Source of the DNA: Paeniglutamicibacter gangotriensis Lz1y
GTDB taxonomy: Bacteria > Actinomycetota > Actinomycetes > Actinomycetales > Micrococcaceae
Direction of reading: 5' to 3'
Assembly (NCBI RefSeq): GCF_000348945.1
Contig: NZ_AOCK01000010.1
Location: forward strand, 1-64,000
Length of the DNA: 64,000 bases
Shown here: in pieces, positions 26,460 through 35,724 of the stretch
Position numbering within the stretch: position 1 is the stretch's first letter
Layout: each line of letters opens with the position of its first letter
Translations under genes and position numbers: made by a program
The notes under the pieces: generated by a model
What the model saw: only the letters and a program-made list of their open reading frames with translations
What the model was told of the DNA's origin: nothing
Databases searched by the model: none

Positions 26460-27005
26460 ATGCGCAATTCATACCCCACCGGCGGATTCCCCGGTGCCAA
26501 TTTCGAAGGCCGTCTGCAGGAAGCCCTGGACGAGTTGCGTTCACGCTTCGAAAAGCCCTCGGCAACCCGCGCCGGCCGCGGTGAGGTGCGCGCCGCAGTG
26601 CTCTCCCTGCTGGCCGAGCGCCCCATGCACGGCTACCAGATCATCCGTGAGATCGAAGAGCGCACCGACGGCAGCTGGAAGCCCAGCCCCGGGTCGGTCT
26701 ACCCGACGCTTCAGTTGCTCGCGGATGAGGGGTTCGTGAGCACCGAGGAGTCTGAGGGACGCAAGATCTACTCACTCACCGATGCAGGCCGTGAGGAAGT
26801 GGAGGCTTCCGGGGCCTCGACACCGTGGGCGCCGAGCGCACCGGAAACCGGCTCCCGTTTCGCAGCGCTGCCCAAGGCCGGAATGGAACTGGCGCAGGCT
26901 GCCGCGCAGGTCGGCCGCAGCGGCTCCCAGGAGCAGGTCAAGGAGGCCGTGGCCGTGCTTGAGGAGGCACGCCGCCGCCTGTACTCGATTCTCGCCCAGG
27001 GCTAG
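26460..27005 (+). CDS. PadR-family transcriptional regulator
   Basis: This 181-residue regulator has a winged helix at residues 40-115 with the family signature (V-L-S-L-L-A-E-R-P-M-H-G-Y-Q-I-I, then P-S-P-G-S-V-Y-P-T-L-Q-L-L and Y-S-L-T-D-A-G-R). The N-terminal 35 residues and the C-terminal helix (from E-Q-V-K-E-A-V-A-V-L) mediate dimer contacts in relatives. The ATG follows AAGGAGAG closely. The stop is five bases before the AarF start, so the two form an operon, and the phased repeats just upstream suggest self-regulation. PadR repressors usually respond to small hydrophobic molecules; the signal is unknown. Confidence 0.9.
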   Translation: MRNSYPTGGFPGANFEGRLQEALDELRSRFEKPSATRAGRGEVRAAVLSLLAERPMHGYQIIREIEERTDGSWKPSPGSVYPTLQLLADEGFVSTEESEGRKIYSLTDAGREEVEASGASTPWAPSAPETGSRFAALPKAGMELAQAAAQVGRSGSQEQVKEAVAVLEEARRRLYSILAQG

Positions 27006-27010
27006 GGGGA

Positions 27011-28723
27011 ATGGCATCGGTTCGCCGGGGCCGTGCTGATCCGGTAGCAGGGCCCGGCAACACCCGGGCCCGCTACCGGCGCATCCTGCGTTTCTCTGCG
27101 TATTACCTCGCGATCATCTGGTTCTTTGAACTGGCACTGCCACGCATCGGACTGGTCAAGATCTCAGAGGCCACCCGCACCAAGCGGATGCGCCGCTTCG
27201 CCCAGCGTTTCCACGCACTAGCCGTGGAGCTGGGCGGACTGATGATCAAGGTCGGCCAGTTCATGTCCTCGCGCCTGGATGTACTCCCGCCGGAAATCAC
27301 CGCGGAACTTGAAGGGCTGCAGGACGAAGTCCCGCCTGTCCCGTTCCCGGCCATCCGCGCCTTGGCCGAGGCCGAGCTCGGTGCCCCGTTGGAAAGGCTG
27401 TTCGCGTCCTTCGACGAAGTCCCGATCGCCGCAGCATCCCTGGGCCAGGCCCACCGGGCACGGCTGCTTCCGGCAGATGCTGCGGATACCGGGTTGGACA
27501 CCGTGGTGGTGAAGGTGCAACGCCCGGGCATCGACAAGATCGTCGAGGTCGATCTGGCGGCCCTGCGCAAGGTCGGCGGCTGGCTCAGCCACGTGCGCAT
27601 CGTCTCCAAGCGGGCGGACATGCCCGCTTTGGTCGAAGAATTCGCCCAAACCAGCCTCGAGGAGATCGACTACCTCAAGGAGGCCGCGAACTCCGAGCGC
27701 TTCGCCGCGGACTTCGAGCACGACGAGCGGGTCGAGGCCCCCCTGGTCGCATGGGAGCGCTGCACCCGCCGGGTGCTCACTTTGGAAGACGTCACCGCCA
27801 TCAAGATCACCGATGCCCAAGGACTGGCCGCAGCGGGCATCGCCCCGGCGGAGGTCGCCCCGGTCTTTGCCTCGGTGATGTTCGACCAGATGTTCATCAA
27901 CGGGTTCTTCCACGCTGATCCGCACCCCGGGAACATCTTCGTCACCCCGGTCACCGATGGCTCCTCGGAACATCCGTGGAAGCTGACCTTCATTGACTTC
28001 GGCATGATGGGAGAGGTTCCCACCAGCACGCGCGCCGGGCTGCGCAAGCTGCTGATCGCCGCAGCGGGGCGAGACGGCAAGGGCCTGGTGCGGGCGATCA
28101 GCGACGTCGGGGTGCTGATCTCCGGCGCCGACACCGCCGAGCTCGAGCGGGCGATGACCCAGCTCTTTGCCCGCTTCGGCGGGCTGGGCTTTGCCGAGCT
28201 GAAAGAGGTCGATCCCCGCGAGTTCCGTGACTTCGCCGTCGAGTTCGGCGACGTGGTCCGCTCGCTGCCCTTTCAGCTTCCGGAGAACTTCCTGCTGATC
28301 ATCCGCGCAATGTCGCTGGTTTCGGGGGTGTGCAGCTCACTGGATGAAAAGTTCAATCTGTGGGACTCTGTCGAACCCTACGCCGCGCAGCTGCTGCGCG
28401 ACGAACGCGGGAACATCATCGCCGACGTGGGCAAACAGGCGCTGGACGCAGCAACCACTGCCCTGCGCCTGCCCGGGCGCGTCGATTCCCTGCTCACCCA
28501 GATCGAGGATGGGTCGATCAGGGTCTCCACGCCCCGGCTCGAACGCCAGATGGTCCTTTTACAGCGCACCGGAGCGCGCGCGTTGTCCATGGGCGTCGCG
28601 GGCGTATTGCTCCTTGCCGGTGCCATCATCCGGGCCGATGATTCGGTCCTGGGCAACGTGCTGATGATCGCCTGCGTGCTGCCGTTTGTGCACGGGCTCT
28701 GGGTGGGGCGCCGCGGACCCTAA
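27011..28723 (+). CDS. ABC1/AarF/UbiB-family atypical kinase
   Basis: This 570-residue protein belongs to the UbiB/ADCK family of membrane-associated atypical kinases, ATPases thought to help handling of quinones or lipids. The K-x-G-Q motif (M-I-K-V-G-Q, residues 78-83), A-A-S-L-G-Q-A-H, the nucleotide lysine in V-V-V-K-V-Q-R-P-G, the F-F-H-A-D-P-H-P-G-N-I-F catalytic loop and I-D-F-G-M-M-G are all present. A hydrophobic segment near residues 28-45 and two at the C-terminus (V-L-L-L-A-G-A-I and L-M-I-A-C-V-L-P) anchor it to the membrane. It is cotranscribed with the PadR gene, which is not its usual neighbour. Confidence 0.9.
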   Translation: MASVRRGRADPVAGPGNTRARYRRILRFSAYYLAIIWFFELALPRIGLVKISEATRTKRMRRFAQRFHALAVELGGLMIKVGQFMSSRLDVLPPEITAELEGLQDEVPPVPFPAIRALAEAELGAPLERLFASFDEVPIAAASLGQAHRARLLPADAADTGLDTVVVKVQRPGIDKIVEVDLAALRKVGGWLSHVRIVSKRADMPALVEEFAQTSLEEIDYLKEAANSERFAADFEHDERVEAPLVAWERCTRRVLTLEDVTAIKITDAQGLAAAGIAPAEVAPVFASVMFDQMFINGFFHADPHPGNIFVTPVTDGSSEHPWKLTFIDFGMMGEVPTSTRAGLRKLLIAAAGRDGKGLVRAISDVGVLISGADTAELERAMTQLFARFGGLGFAELKEVDPREFRDFAVEFGDVVRSLPFQLPENFLLIIRAMSLVSGVCSSLDEKFNLWDSVEPYAAQLLRDERGNIIADVGKQALDAATTALRLPGRVDSLLTQIEDGSIRVSTPRLERQMVLLQRTGARALSMGVAGVLLLAGAIIRADDSVLGNVLMIACVLPFVHGLWVGRRGP

Positions 28724-28784
28724 TCGAGCACCGGCGGGGGTTTCTCTCAGGGTGTTCGGCTCACGATGACCCGGATTCCAATTC

Positions 28785-30038
28785 TCAGGCTTGTTCAAGC
28801 GCAGGAAATGCGACCTCGTATCCGAGTCGCTTGAGCTCGGAAATGATTTCCACCTGGTGGTCCTGCCCCTTGGTCTCGACCTTGACGCCTATCTGCACCT
28901 CGGATGCCGCCAGCCCGCTGCTGGTTCGCTCGTGCTCGACACTGACCACGTTGCATTCGGTTTCCGCCAGCGCGGTGAGGAACGTGACCAGAGATCCTGG
29001 ACGGTCGGGAACACGCACGATCATCTGCATGAAGCGCCCGGCCGCGACCAGGCCGTGCTGCAGCACCCGATTAAGCACCAGGGTGTCCACGTTCCCGCCG
29101 GAGAGGACCACCACGATGGGTTCCTCAAGGCCCTCGGCGCCGCCGAGCAGGGCCGCAACACCCGCGGCTCCGGAGGGCTCCACGACCAGCTTGGCCCGCT
29201 CGTTCAAGAACAGCATCGCCTCACCGATCTGTTCCTCGCTGACCGTGCGAATCTCCGCTACATGATCGCGCACGATACCCAGGGTCAACTCGCTGGGCTC
29301 GGGCACCGCGATCCCGTCGGCGAGAGTCGCCATCTTGGCCAGGCGTACCGGCATGCCCTGGGCCAGGGATGCCGGGAACGCAGCGGCCCCCTCGGCCTGC
29401 ACCCCAATGACCCGGGCGCCGGACCCGGAAAGATGCAAGGCGCTTGCCACTCCGGCCAGCAGGCCCCCGCCACCGGTGGGAACGATGATGGTGGCGACAT
29501 CCGGGACCTGTTCCAGGACTTCCAAGCCCAAGGTGGCTTGGCCGGCGATGATATCCGGATGGTCAAAGGGCGGAATGAAGATGTATCCGTGTGTTGCCGC
29601 TTCGGCCTTGGCCAGATCGATGGACTGGGCCAAATCTTCCCCGGCCAGCCGCACCTCGGCGCCATAACCGCGGGTGGCCGTGATCTTGGGAAGCGCGGCT
29701 CCGACGGGCATAAAGACCATGCACTCAATCCCCAGTTCGCGTGCCGCGAAGGCCACGCCCTGGGCATGGTTGCCCGCGCTGGCAGCGATCACGCCCCGCT
29801 TGCGCTCGGCCTCGCTCAGCGCTGCGAGCCGGGTGAACGCACCACGAAGCTTGAACGATCCGGTCCGTTGGAGGTTCTCGCACTTGAGAAAAACCGTGGC
29901 GCCGACAACGGCACTGAGCGAGGCGCTGCTCTCGATCGGTGTGCACGCACTCACGCCGTCCAGTAACTTCCTGGCCTGTTCGATGGCCGCCAACCGGATT
30001 GGCGAGCTGCCCTCATTGCCCGGATTCGAATCGCTCAT
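28785..30038 (-). CDS. ilvA: Threonine ammonia-lyase (threonine dehydratase) with ACT domain
   Basis: This 417-residue PLP enzyme converts threonine to 2-oxobutanoate and ammonia. The PLP lysine is in G-S-F-K-L-R-G-A (K63), and the phosphate-binding loop is G-G-G-G-L-L-A-G. A C-terminal ACT domain begins near residue 340 (I-V-R-V-P-D-R-P-G-S-L). A single ACT domain of this type is typical of the shorter dehydratases, which are close to catabolic enzymes (TdcB-like), so the isoleucine-biosynthesis role is not certain. The ATG has AAGGAG eight bases upstream. It is convergent with the AarF gene. Confidence 0.9.
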   Translation of the reverse strand: MSDSNPGNEGSSPIRLAAIEQARKLLDGVSACTPIESSASLSAVVGATVFLKCENLQRTGSFKLRGAFTRLAALSEAERKRGVIAASAGNHAQGVAFAARELGIECMVFMPVGAALPKITATRGYGAEVRLAGEDLAQSIDLAKAEAATHGYIFIPPFDHPDIIAGQATLGLEVLEQVPDVATIIVPTGGGGLLAGVASALHLSGSGARVIGVQAEGAAAFPASLAQGMPVRLAKMATLADGIAVPEPSELTLGIVRDHVAEIRTVSEEQIGEAMLFLNERAKLVVEPSGAAGVAALLGGAEGLEEPIVVVLSGGNVDTLVLNRVLQHGLVAAGRFMQMIVRVPDRPGSLVTFLTALAETECNVVSVEHERTSSGLAASEVQIGVKVETKGQDHQVEIISELKRLGYEVAFPALEQA

Positions 30039-30179
30039 ATTCAGACTCCTTCAGCTGCATTCGCTTCACTGCCGGGAAGGCGACCTTGGCGCCTTTGCTC
30101 CGGAGCACTTTGTCTCACCATAGCCATCGATCGGGTACCGGCGATAGTGCCCTCTGGGCTCTGCACTTAACCGGAGTGG

Positions 30180-30350
30180 ATATGAGCAGTGGGCAATCCC
30201 CGAACGGGTGCTGATGACCCCGGTTCGTGACGAATGCGCACTGCCTGGACTATTTGGAGTGGCTGCGCCGGCCCCGGAGGATGCACCTGTCCGCGGCGCG
30301 GCAAGGCCGGAGGCTGGGAAAACTGGGCGACACATCAGTGGAGGTGTTCC
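30180..30350 (+). pseudogene. Relic of an IS1595-type transposase N-terminus
   Basis: One frame reads A-H-C-L-D-Y-L-E-W-L-R and, after a frame change, another reads C-A-G-P-G-G-C-T-C-P-R-R-G-K-A-G-G-W. Together they match the start of IS1595-family transposases, where C-L-D-Y-L-x-W-L-R-W is followed by a zinc ribbon. The frame then ends and no catalytic domain follows. The rest of the 489-base gap between ilvA and the flavin reductase shows only the hairpin at 30352-30382. Confidence 0.45.
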
Positions 30351-30351
30351 A

Positions 30352-30382
30352 ATAGCTCTCACCGCACGTCGGTGAGAGCTAT
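30352..30382. repeat. Perfect 13-bp hairpin
   Basis: ATAGCTCTCACCG (30352-30364) pairs with its complement (30370-30382) around a five-base loop. No T run follows, so it is not a typical terminator. It may be an insertion-sequence end left beside the transposase relic. Confidence 0.6.
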
Positions 30383-30527
30383 GTTCGGCTGCTGGCCCGC
30401 GGCGATCCATGATGCCGTAAGGTAAAGGGATGGAAGTTCTCGACCACGATACGGGTCTTGTCGATGTGCCGTACCCGTCGCCGGATCTCAACAGGTCCGA
30501 AGTGGCCCGCCGAGGACCCAGTGCCCC

Positions 30528-31037
30528 ATGAGCGAGACAGCTTTCGACAGCTTGACCGCTTCGATGAACTCGGCATTGATCGTTCTCACCACTGCAGCCA
30601 CGGACGAACGGGCCGGATGTTTGGTTGGATTCCACATGCAATCGAGCATCTCTCCTAGGCGCTACTGCTTCTGGCTATCGAAGGCCAACCACACCTATCG
30701 GGTGAGCTTGCGCGCCACACACTTCGCTGTCCACTTCCTCACCGCCCAGGACCTGGCCATGGCGGACCTGTTCGGCACCCGGACAGGCGAGGAAACGGAC
30801 AAATTCGCTGGAATCGATGTTGCACCGGGTCAGCACGGCGTGCCGCTGATCAGCACCTTGCCGAACAGGATGATGCTCGAGCGGATCTCCGTGCTCGACG
30901 ACGGCGGTGACCACGTTTGCGTCACCGCACAGGTGCGCTCTGCCCAAACAACCGGGGCTTTCGTGCCTCTGCGCTTCTCCGCCGCGGAACACCTGGTCCC
31001 CGGCCACTCCAGTGAAGAACGCGCGATCCAGCCCTGA
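30528..31037 (+). CDS. Flavin reductase-like, FMN-binding protein
   Basis: This 169-residue protein resembles the flavin reductase domain family (split-barrel FMN binding): A-L-I-V-L-T-T-A-A-T-D-E-R-A-G-C-L-V-G-F-H near the N-terminus, the T-H-F-A-V-H-F-L segment and a C-terminal strand pair. Such proteins reduce FMN with NAD(P)H for a partner oxygenase or act as general FMN reductases. The ATG at 30528 lacks a strong ribosome site, so the start is less certain. The gene stands alone. Confidence 0.72.
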   Translation: MSETAFDSLTASMNSALIVLTTAATDERAGCLVGFHMQSSISPRRYCFWLSKANHTYRVSLRATHFAVHFLTAQDLAMADLFGTRTGEETDKFAGIDVAPGQHGVPLISTLPNRMMLERISVLDDGGDHVCVTAQVRSAQTTGAFVPLRFSAAEHLVPGHSSEERAIQP

Positions 31038-31255
31038 CACTGCGCGTGAGGTGATTGAACCGCGACTCCGCCCGGTTCCGATACCTGGCAATCCCTCGAT
31101 GGCCACGCCACCACGTCACGCGCGGCGATTCCCGTTCCACCGCTGATGCGTCAGTGCGCTGGACGTGCTGATGATGGATTCGACGCTGAACCGGGTATCC
31201 CCGCCAGTGAGGTGATCCCCACGCCGGACACCGGTGCCGAGCACAATCGGAACGT

Positions 31256-31534
31256 TCAGCACCTGCAGGAAGGCGATGAAATCGGCTTGGAGGTGGCGGT
31301 GGCGGTGCCGGTGAGGGCGAGCGGTTCACCGATGGGTACCGTGGTGCCCTCCGGGACCAGATGCTTCTCCAGGATCCCTTCGTCGAAGGCTTCCAGATCC
31401 ATGGTGGCTTTGTCGGTGTCTATTTCGGCGATGACATCACCCTCGCGGACCTGGTCGCCTTCGTTTTTGATCCAACGGCTGAGGACACCTTCTGTCATGG
31501 TGTCGGACAGGCGTGGCATGTTCACCTCGGGCAT
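31256..31534 (-). pseudogene. Truncated dihydrolipoamide acyltransferase (E2), lipoyl domain only
   Basis: The first 75 residues are a good lipoyl domain (M-P-R-L-S-D-T-M-T-E-G, lipoyl lysine in E-I-D-T-D-K-A-T-M-D-L-E). Soon after, the frame becomes meaningless and stops at 92 residues, without the E1/E3-binding or catalytic domain of a complete E2 (normally over 400 residues). It follows the broken E1-beta gene with a nine-base gap, as in a normal dehydrogenase operon, so this is the tail of a decayed cluster. Confidence 0.75.
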
Positions 31535-31543
31535 CGATTTCTT

Positions 31544-32396
31544 CTATCGAGTGAAGCTGGTTGCATCGAGTTGTTCGCGCACGACGCGGATCAGATCCTT
31601 GGCGGTGGGCAGTGCGGCGTCTTCGAGGGGACTTGCGTAGGGCAGGGGAACCTCTGCGGCGGCCACCCTCCGGACCGGGGCGTCGAGGTAGTCGAACGCC
31701 CCTTCCATGAGGGTGGCCGAAATTTCTGCGCCGATGCCGTAGCTCAGCCAGTCGTCCTCGAGCACCACGACGCGGCCGGTCTTTCGAACCGACGCGCGTG
31801 CCGTCTGTACGTGATGATGCTGATGTCCTGGCCTTCCTTCAGCACTGCGGCCTTGCCAAGCTGAGCGACATGCTCCCCGTCGGGTACCTCTCCCTGGGTG
31901 TTGTAGAGGGCCAGGTTTTCCAGAAAGATCACTGGGTCGTCGTCACGGATGGCCGCCACCAGCAGTGCCTTGGCATCCGCCGGTGAGGATGGAGCCACGA
32001 TCTTGAGCCCGCGGATACGTGCGTACCAGACCTCCTGGTTCTGCCAGTGGGTGGCGGCAAGCTGCTGCCCGTCCCTGCCCGCCAAACATGCCGTGGATCT
32101 CCGCGGCGCGATTCACGATTTGGTCGATTGCTATCAAGGAGAAGTTCAGGGTCATGATTTCCACCACTGGGCGCATGCCCAACATGACGGCACCCATGGC
32201 GGCACCCAGAACCCCTCATCGGCGATCGGGGAATCACGCACGCGGCGAGGCGCGAACTGGTCAACAGCCCGGCAGTGATCTTGTAGGAACCTTCGAAGAG
32301 ACCGATTTCCTCACCAAGCAAAATGACGTTTTCGTCCCGGCGCAATTCGGAACGCAAGGCGTCATTAAGCGCCTGTCGACAGGTGATGGCGGTCAT
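31544..32396 (-). pseudogene. Pyruvate/2-oxoacid dehydrogenase E1 beta subunit, frameshifted
   Basis: Pieces of one E1-beta protein are found in different frames in the right order: A-L-R-S-E-L-R-R-D-E-N-V-I-L-L-G-E-E-I-G-L-F-E-G; then [14 protein letters not shown]; then [14 protein letters not shown]; and last V-L-E-D-D-W-L-S-Y-G-I-G-A-E-I-S. At least two frameshifts are needed, and between I-I-T-Y and R-K-T-G-R about 45 codons are missing. No E1-alpha gene lies upstream. The gene is dead, and was of the PDH type rather than of the type of the intact copy at 36224-37279. Confidence 0.85.
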
Positions 32397-32633
32397 CGTG
32401 GCTCCTTCATCGCCTCAGCAGGGATCCCGGTGACCGGTTCCCCGGGCAAGGGCCGAGTTGCCGTGGAAGCCAGAGCGAGGGGCCAAGGCCTGCATCCTCG
32501 GGCAACGAGTCAGAGCACTCGCCGGCGCCCAAAACGACAGTGTTCCCAAAAAGGAGCTGCGTGGCCGGAGAAAGGAAGGCGATGCCCCGTGGAGCGGGGT
32601 TCCTCCGCATGGCTGGCCGGCGGCACGTTGCCG

Positions 32634-32954
32634 CTATCCGCCCGCGAAGGGCGGAAGTACATCCAGTTCGTCGCCGGGGCGCAGTGCGCGGGCATGGTCC
32701 TGCTCGCTGACTCCGTTGACCAGGAAGCTGCAGCGGGTCAACACGGTGCCCAGCGAGGTGGTGCGGCGCAACAACGGGCCATCGGACACCGGTGCCGTGG
32801 CAGGTGTGCGGGCGGCCAAGTGCTCAAGGACGGTGCCCAGCGTGGTCGAGGCGGTGGCGGTCATCCCCGGCGCACCTGGCAATTCATGGATGTCCAGGCG
32901 TTCCTCGGTGATCCCGGCGGCCTGGGCGGCCGCGGCAAAGTAGCGAATACGCAA
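32634..32954 (-). CDS. moaD: Molybdopterin synthase small subunit MoaD
   Basis: This 106-residue ubiquitin-fold protein carries sulfur as a C-terminal thiocarboxylate to make molybdopterin. It ends in P-P-F-A-G-G, the required double glycine. I chose the TTG at 32954, because GGAGGA lies seven bases before it; that ribosome site overlaps the end of moaA, whose TAG stop is four bases upstream. A farther upstream TTG (32969) would place the ribosome site inside the coding sequence. The insertion after residue 30 (T-A-T-A-S-T-T-L) lengthens it relative to typical 81-residue MoaD. It works with MoaE, encoded about 15 kb away. Confidence 0.9.
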   Translation of the reverse strand: MRIRYFAAAAQAAGITEERLDIHELPGAPGMTATASTTLGTVLEHLAARTPATAPVSDGPLLRRTTSLGTVLTRCSFLVNGVSEQDHARALRPGDELDVLPPFAGG

Positions 32955-32958
32955 TGAT

Positions 32959-34062
32959 CTATCCTCCAATGGCGCTCATCGAGCGCTCCGATTGTACAAA
33001 GTCCTTCGAACCGAGCCCGGCATGGTCCATGCCGTGGGCCCTAGGCTTGCCCCACATGGCGGCCCGCCAGCGTTCGGCGACCGCGGCGTCGTCCGATCCG
33101 TCGCGCAGCAGCGCGGAGAGGTCGGTTTCCTCCTTGGAGAACAGGCAGCTCATGACCTTGCCCTCGGCGGTGATGCGGGTGCGCTTGCAGTCGGAGCAGA
33201 ACGGCTCGGAGACCGAGGCGATGATGCCCACCGCGCCCAGAATGGTGTCCGGGTCCGCGAGGGTGGAGACCAGGAAGCGTTCGGCCGGCGCCCCGTCGCG
33301 CGGACGGGTGTCGGCGGAGAGCCGGAAGCGGGTTTCCAGGTAGGTGCGCAGTTGGGCGGCGGTGACCATATTGTCCTTGCGCCACACGTGGTCGGCATCA
33401 AGAGGCATCTGCTCGATGAAGCGCAATTCGAGTCCGCGCTCCAACGCCCAGGCCAAAAGCTCGGGGGCCTGCTCGTCATTGATCCCGCGCATCAGCACCG
33501 CGTTGATTTTCACCGGGGCCAGGTTTGCGGCAAGTGCAGCATCGATTCCGGCGAACACCGAATCGATGTGGTCGCGTCGGGTGAGCTTGGCAAAGGTCTC
33601 GGCGTGCAGGGTATCGAGGGAGACATTGATCCGGGTCAGCCCGGCCTCGGCGAGCGCCGCTGCCTTCTTGGCCAGCCCCACCCCATTGGTGGTCATGGAA
33701 ATGGGGAGGTCCGGGTGTTCGGCTCGGACCGAGGCAATGATCTGGGGCAGGTCCACGCGGACCATAGGTTCGCCGCCGGTGAGGCGCAGTTCGCGCACGC
33801 CTAGGTCGCGCACGCCGATGCGCACGATCCTGGTGATTTCCTCGAGGGTGAGCAGCTTGGATTTGGGCAGCCAGGCTAGTCCGTCGGCGGGCATGCAGTA
33901 GGTGCAACGGAGGTTGCATTTGTCGATCAGCGATATTCGCAGATCGGTGGCCTGCCGGCCGAACCTGTCACTGAGTCCAGGGGAGTTAGCCGGGGCCGGG
34001 GTCAGGATGGTGGGCATGGGCAGGCTGACGGTGTTCCGTGGTGTTTCTGTATTCGTCGCCAT
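32959..34062 (-). CDS. moaA: GTP 3',8-cyclase MoaA (radical SAM)
   Basis: This 367-residue enzyme makes the first intermediate of molybdenum cofactor with MoaC. The radical SAM cluster motif C-N-L-R-C-T-Y-C lies at residues 49-56, with G-G-E-P for SAM binding and the second cluster C-S-D-C-K-R-T-R plus a further cysteine in V-M-S-C-L-F. It ends in G-G, as active MoaA does. The ATG at 34062 is taken as start; a GTG at 34080 is possible but has poor spacing. It is followed at once by moaD. Confidence 0.95.
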   Translation of the reverse strand: MATNTETPRNTVSLPMPTILTPAPANSPGLSDRFGRQATDLRISLIDKCNLRCTYCMPADGLAWLPKSKLLTLEEITRIVRIGVRDLGVRELRLTGGEPMVRVDLPQIIASVRAEHPDLPISMTTNGVGLAKKAAALAEAGLTRINVSLDTLHAETFAKLTRRDHIDSVFAGIDAALAANLAPVKINAVLMRGINDEQAPELLAWALERGLELRFIEQMPLDADHVWRKDNMVTAAQLRTYLETRFRLSADTRPRDGAPAERFLVSTLADPDTILGAVGIIASVSEPFCSDCKRTRITAEGKVMSCLFSKEETDLSALLRDGSDDAAVAERWRAAMWGKPRAHGMDHAGLGSKDFVQSERSMSAIGG

Positions 34063-34098
34063 ATAACGAGGGTAGTCCACCTCTCTGGTGATTGCCCC

Positions 34099-34260
34099 CT
34101 ATGTGGCTTGGCCCTTGGCGGACACCGTGGCAAGGGTGCGGGCCGGGGAGGGCTTGTCATGCCCGTCCGGTGGAAGCGTTCCTTGGGTAAACTTTTGAAC
34201 CATGTGGCCGAGGGCTTGGTACTCGGCCGCCACTGGCCCCGGATACTCCCTCTTCATTGA
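34099..34260 (-). CDS. Possible small protein upstream of moaA
   Basis: An ATG at 34260 opens a 53-residue frame (K-R-E-Y-P-G-P-V-A-A-E-Y-Q-A-L-G-H-M) with GC-rich third positions like the real genes around it, ending 36 bases before moaA. The frame stays open upstream of the ATG, so the start is uncertain. AAGGAA is present but 13 bases away. No family was recognised. Confidence 0.35.
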   Translation of the reverse strand, partial: SMKREYPGPVAAEYQALGHMVQKFTQGTLPPDGHDKPSPARTLATVSAKGQAT

Positions 34261-34328
34261 TTCACGGAGTTCCTTGAGCCATCTTTGAATTATCCTGATC
34301 GCAAGCCCCGAGAAAAGGAACAACCTCG

Positions 34329-35660
34329 ATGCATCCGAGCCACGACGAAACACCGGTGTCCGGTTCGCACGCTGCGGTGCCGGCGAATGTTCGGTATACA
34401 CAGGAGGATTTCGACGACCTCAAACCCGCCTATAGCTCGTGGCTTGAAGCGCAAAGCCTGAAGGACCCTGCCTCTGTGTTGGGGAACGTCGGCTTCGTAC
34501 TGGTCCAATGCGCCTTGCTGGAATCAGACACAGTGGTCACGGCATTGTCCGTCGAGGCCTTGAAAGCCGCGTTGGAAACCATCGCCGAGGTGTTCCCCGA
34601 AGCACTTGAAGACATGAGGCAGGCCATGGGCGGCTTCATGGAGTTCCTTGACGAGTCGGACGAATTTTCCGGAAGTGACCAGCACTTCGAGCACCTTTAC
34701 GAGCTGGTCGTAGACGATGAAGAAGACGCTGCTGATGAATGGGTCGATCCGCGGCTGGACCCCGCGACGGCTCGTTCCATCGCCGAGATGATCAAGGGTC
34801 CACCGAGCCCGCCGGTTTCTTGGTATAGGGCCCCGCATGTCACGGTGAAGAAGACGATCAAGGGTTCCTCCTTGGGGGAGCGCGAGACGCACACCGCGGT
34901 TGAGTGGCTGCCGTTGACCATGCGGGCCCGTGCCTTCCTGCAATGGCTGGGGAAGGGCCGGGCAATCACCGCAGGAGGATCCTTGCGCCGCAGGGACTTC
35001 AAAGATGCCGCGGCAACCCTGGGTGAAGATGCCTTGGGTGTCTCCCAAGGTGCGACGGCGGGCAGTTGGATACCCGGTGTGCCAGGGACCTGGAAGGCAC
35101 GGCAGATGTGGGAGGCTCCCAGCCTTGATGCGTACTGGAACATGCTCCTGCAGGCAGGGCTGATCGAGCGTGCCACGGTACGAATGACCACGCATAAATA
35201 CGAGAAACAAGCGGTCCCCACCGAGCTTGGGAAACGCTTCCTGGCTAGGGAACCTAAAGCCACCGTCGAGGCGGTGCGGGGCATGGCAACCGTGGGTTAC
35301 AAGCTATTGGCGGGGATCGCTCCGGTGAGCAGCGGTCACCCGATACGCGGCAGTGAGCCGTTTGCCAAGGTGTTGGTGGCCGCGGCAACGGACACCCCGA
35401 TGCCTACGCATTTGGTCGCCGCTGTGACCCAGAACCCCGGCTTCATCCAGGACGAGGTGAGTGGGCTGATTTACCCGCGCGTTGGGGAGCGGCTCTATTT
35501 GTGGGGCGGGCATGGCCTGGTGGATCTGGGTGATGCCGTCACGATCCCCGAGGTGCTACTGCCCAGCTTGGCCTCGGCGCTGGCCGAGGAGCACGGGCTG
35601 GACGTGGAGGAACCCGGGAAACCTGAACAATCAATGCTGGACCTGGAAGGAATGCGGTAG
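34329..35660 (+). CDS. Unknown protein, paralogue 1 of 3
   Basis: This 443-residue soluble protein has no signal peptide and no known catalytic motif. It is clearly related to the proteins at 38639 and 40228. Shared blocks, in order: a V-x-F-V-L-x-x-C-A stretch near residue 57; E-F-L-D-E-S-D-E-F-S-G-S-D-Q around 105-117; an acidic linker; R-A-R-A-F-L-Q-W-L-G-K-G with L-R-R-R-D-F-K-D-A-A-A-T-L-G near 200-232; L-D-A-Y-W-N-M-L-L-Q-A-G-L-I-E; and I-P-E-V-L-L-P-S-L-A-S-A-L-A-E close to the end. The R-A-x-L-x-W-x-G-x-x-K/R-x-x-T block resembles a segment seen in actinobacterial hypothetical proteins such as pRiA4b ORF-3 types. ATG at 34329 follows AAAAGGA. It is divergent from moaA. Confidence 0.75.
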   Translation: MHPSHDETPVSGSHAAVPANVRYTQEDFDDLKPAYSSWLEAQSLKDPASVLGNVGFVLVQCALLESDTVVTALSVEALKAALETIAEVFPEALEDMRQAMGGFMEFLDESDEFSGSDQHFEHLYELVVDDEEDAADEWVDPRLDPATARSIAEMIKGPPSPPVSWYRAPHVTVKKTIKGSSLGERETHTAVEWLPLTMRARAFLQWLGKGRAITAGGSLRRRDFKDAAATLGEDALGVSQGATAGSWIPGVPGTWKARQMWEAPSLDAYWNMLLQAGLIERATVRMTTHKYEKQAVPTELGKRFLAREPKATVEAVRGMATVGYKLLAGIAPVSSGHPIRGSEPFAKVLVAAATDTPMPTHLVAAVTQNPGFIQDEVSGLIYPRVGERLYLWGGHGLVDLGDAVTIPEVLLPSLASALAEEHGLDVEEPGKPEQSMLDLEGMR

Positions 35661-35724
35661 GCGGCCAAGGCACCTGAACCACAAAGGCCTTCGAGCAGAG
35701 GATCGAACTGGCCTATTTCGTCCC

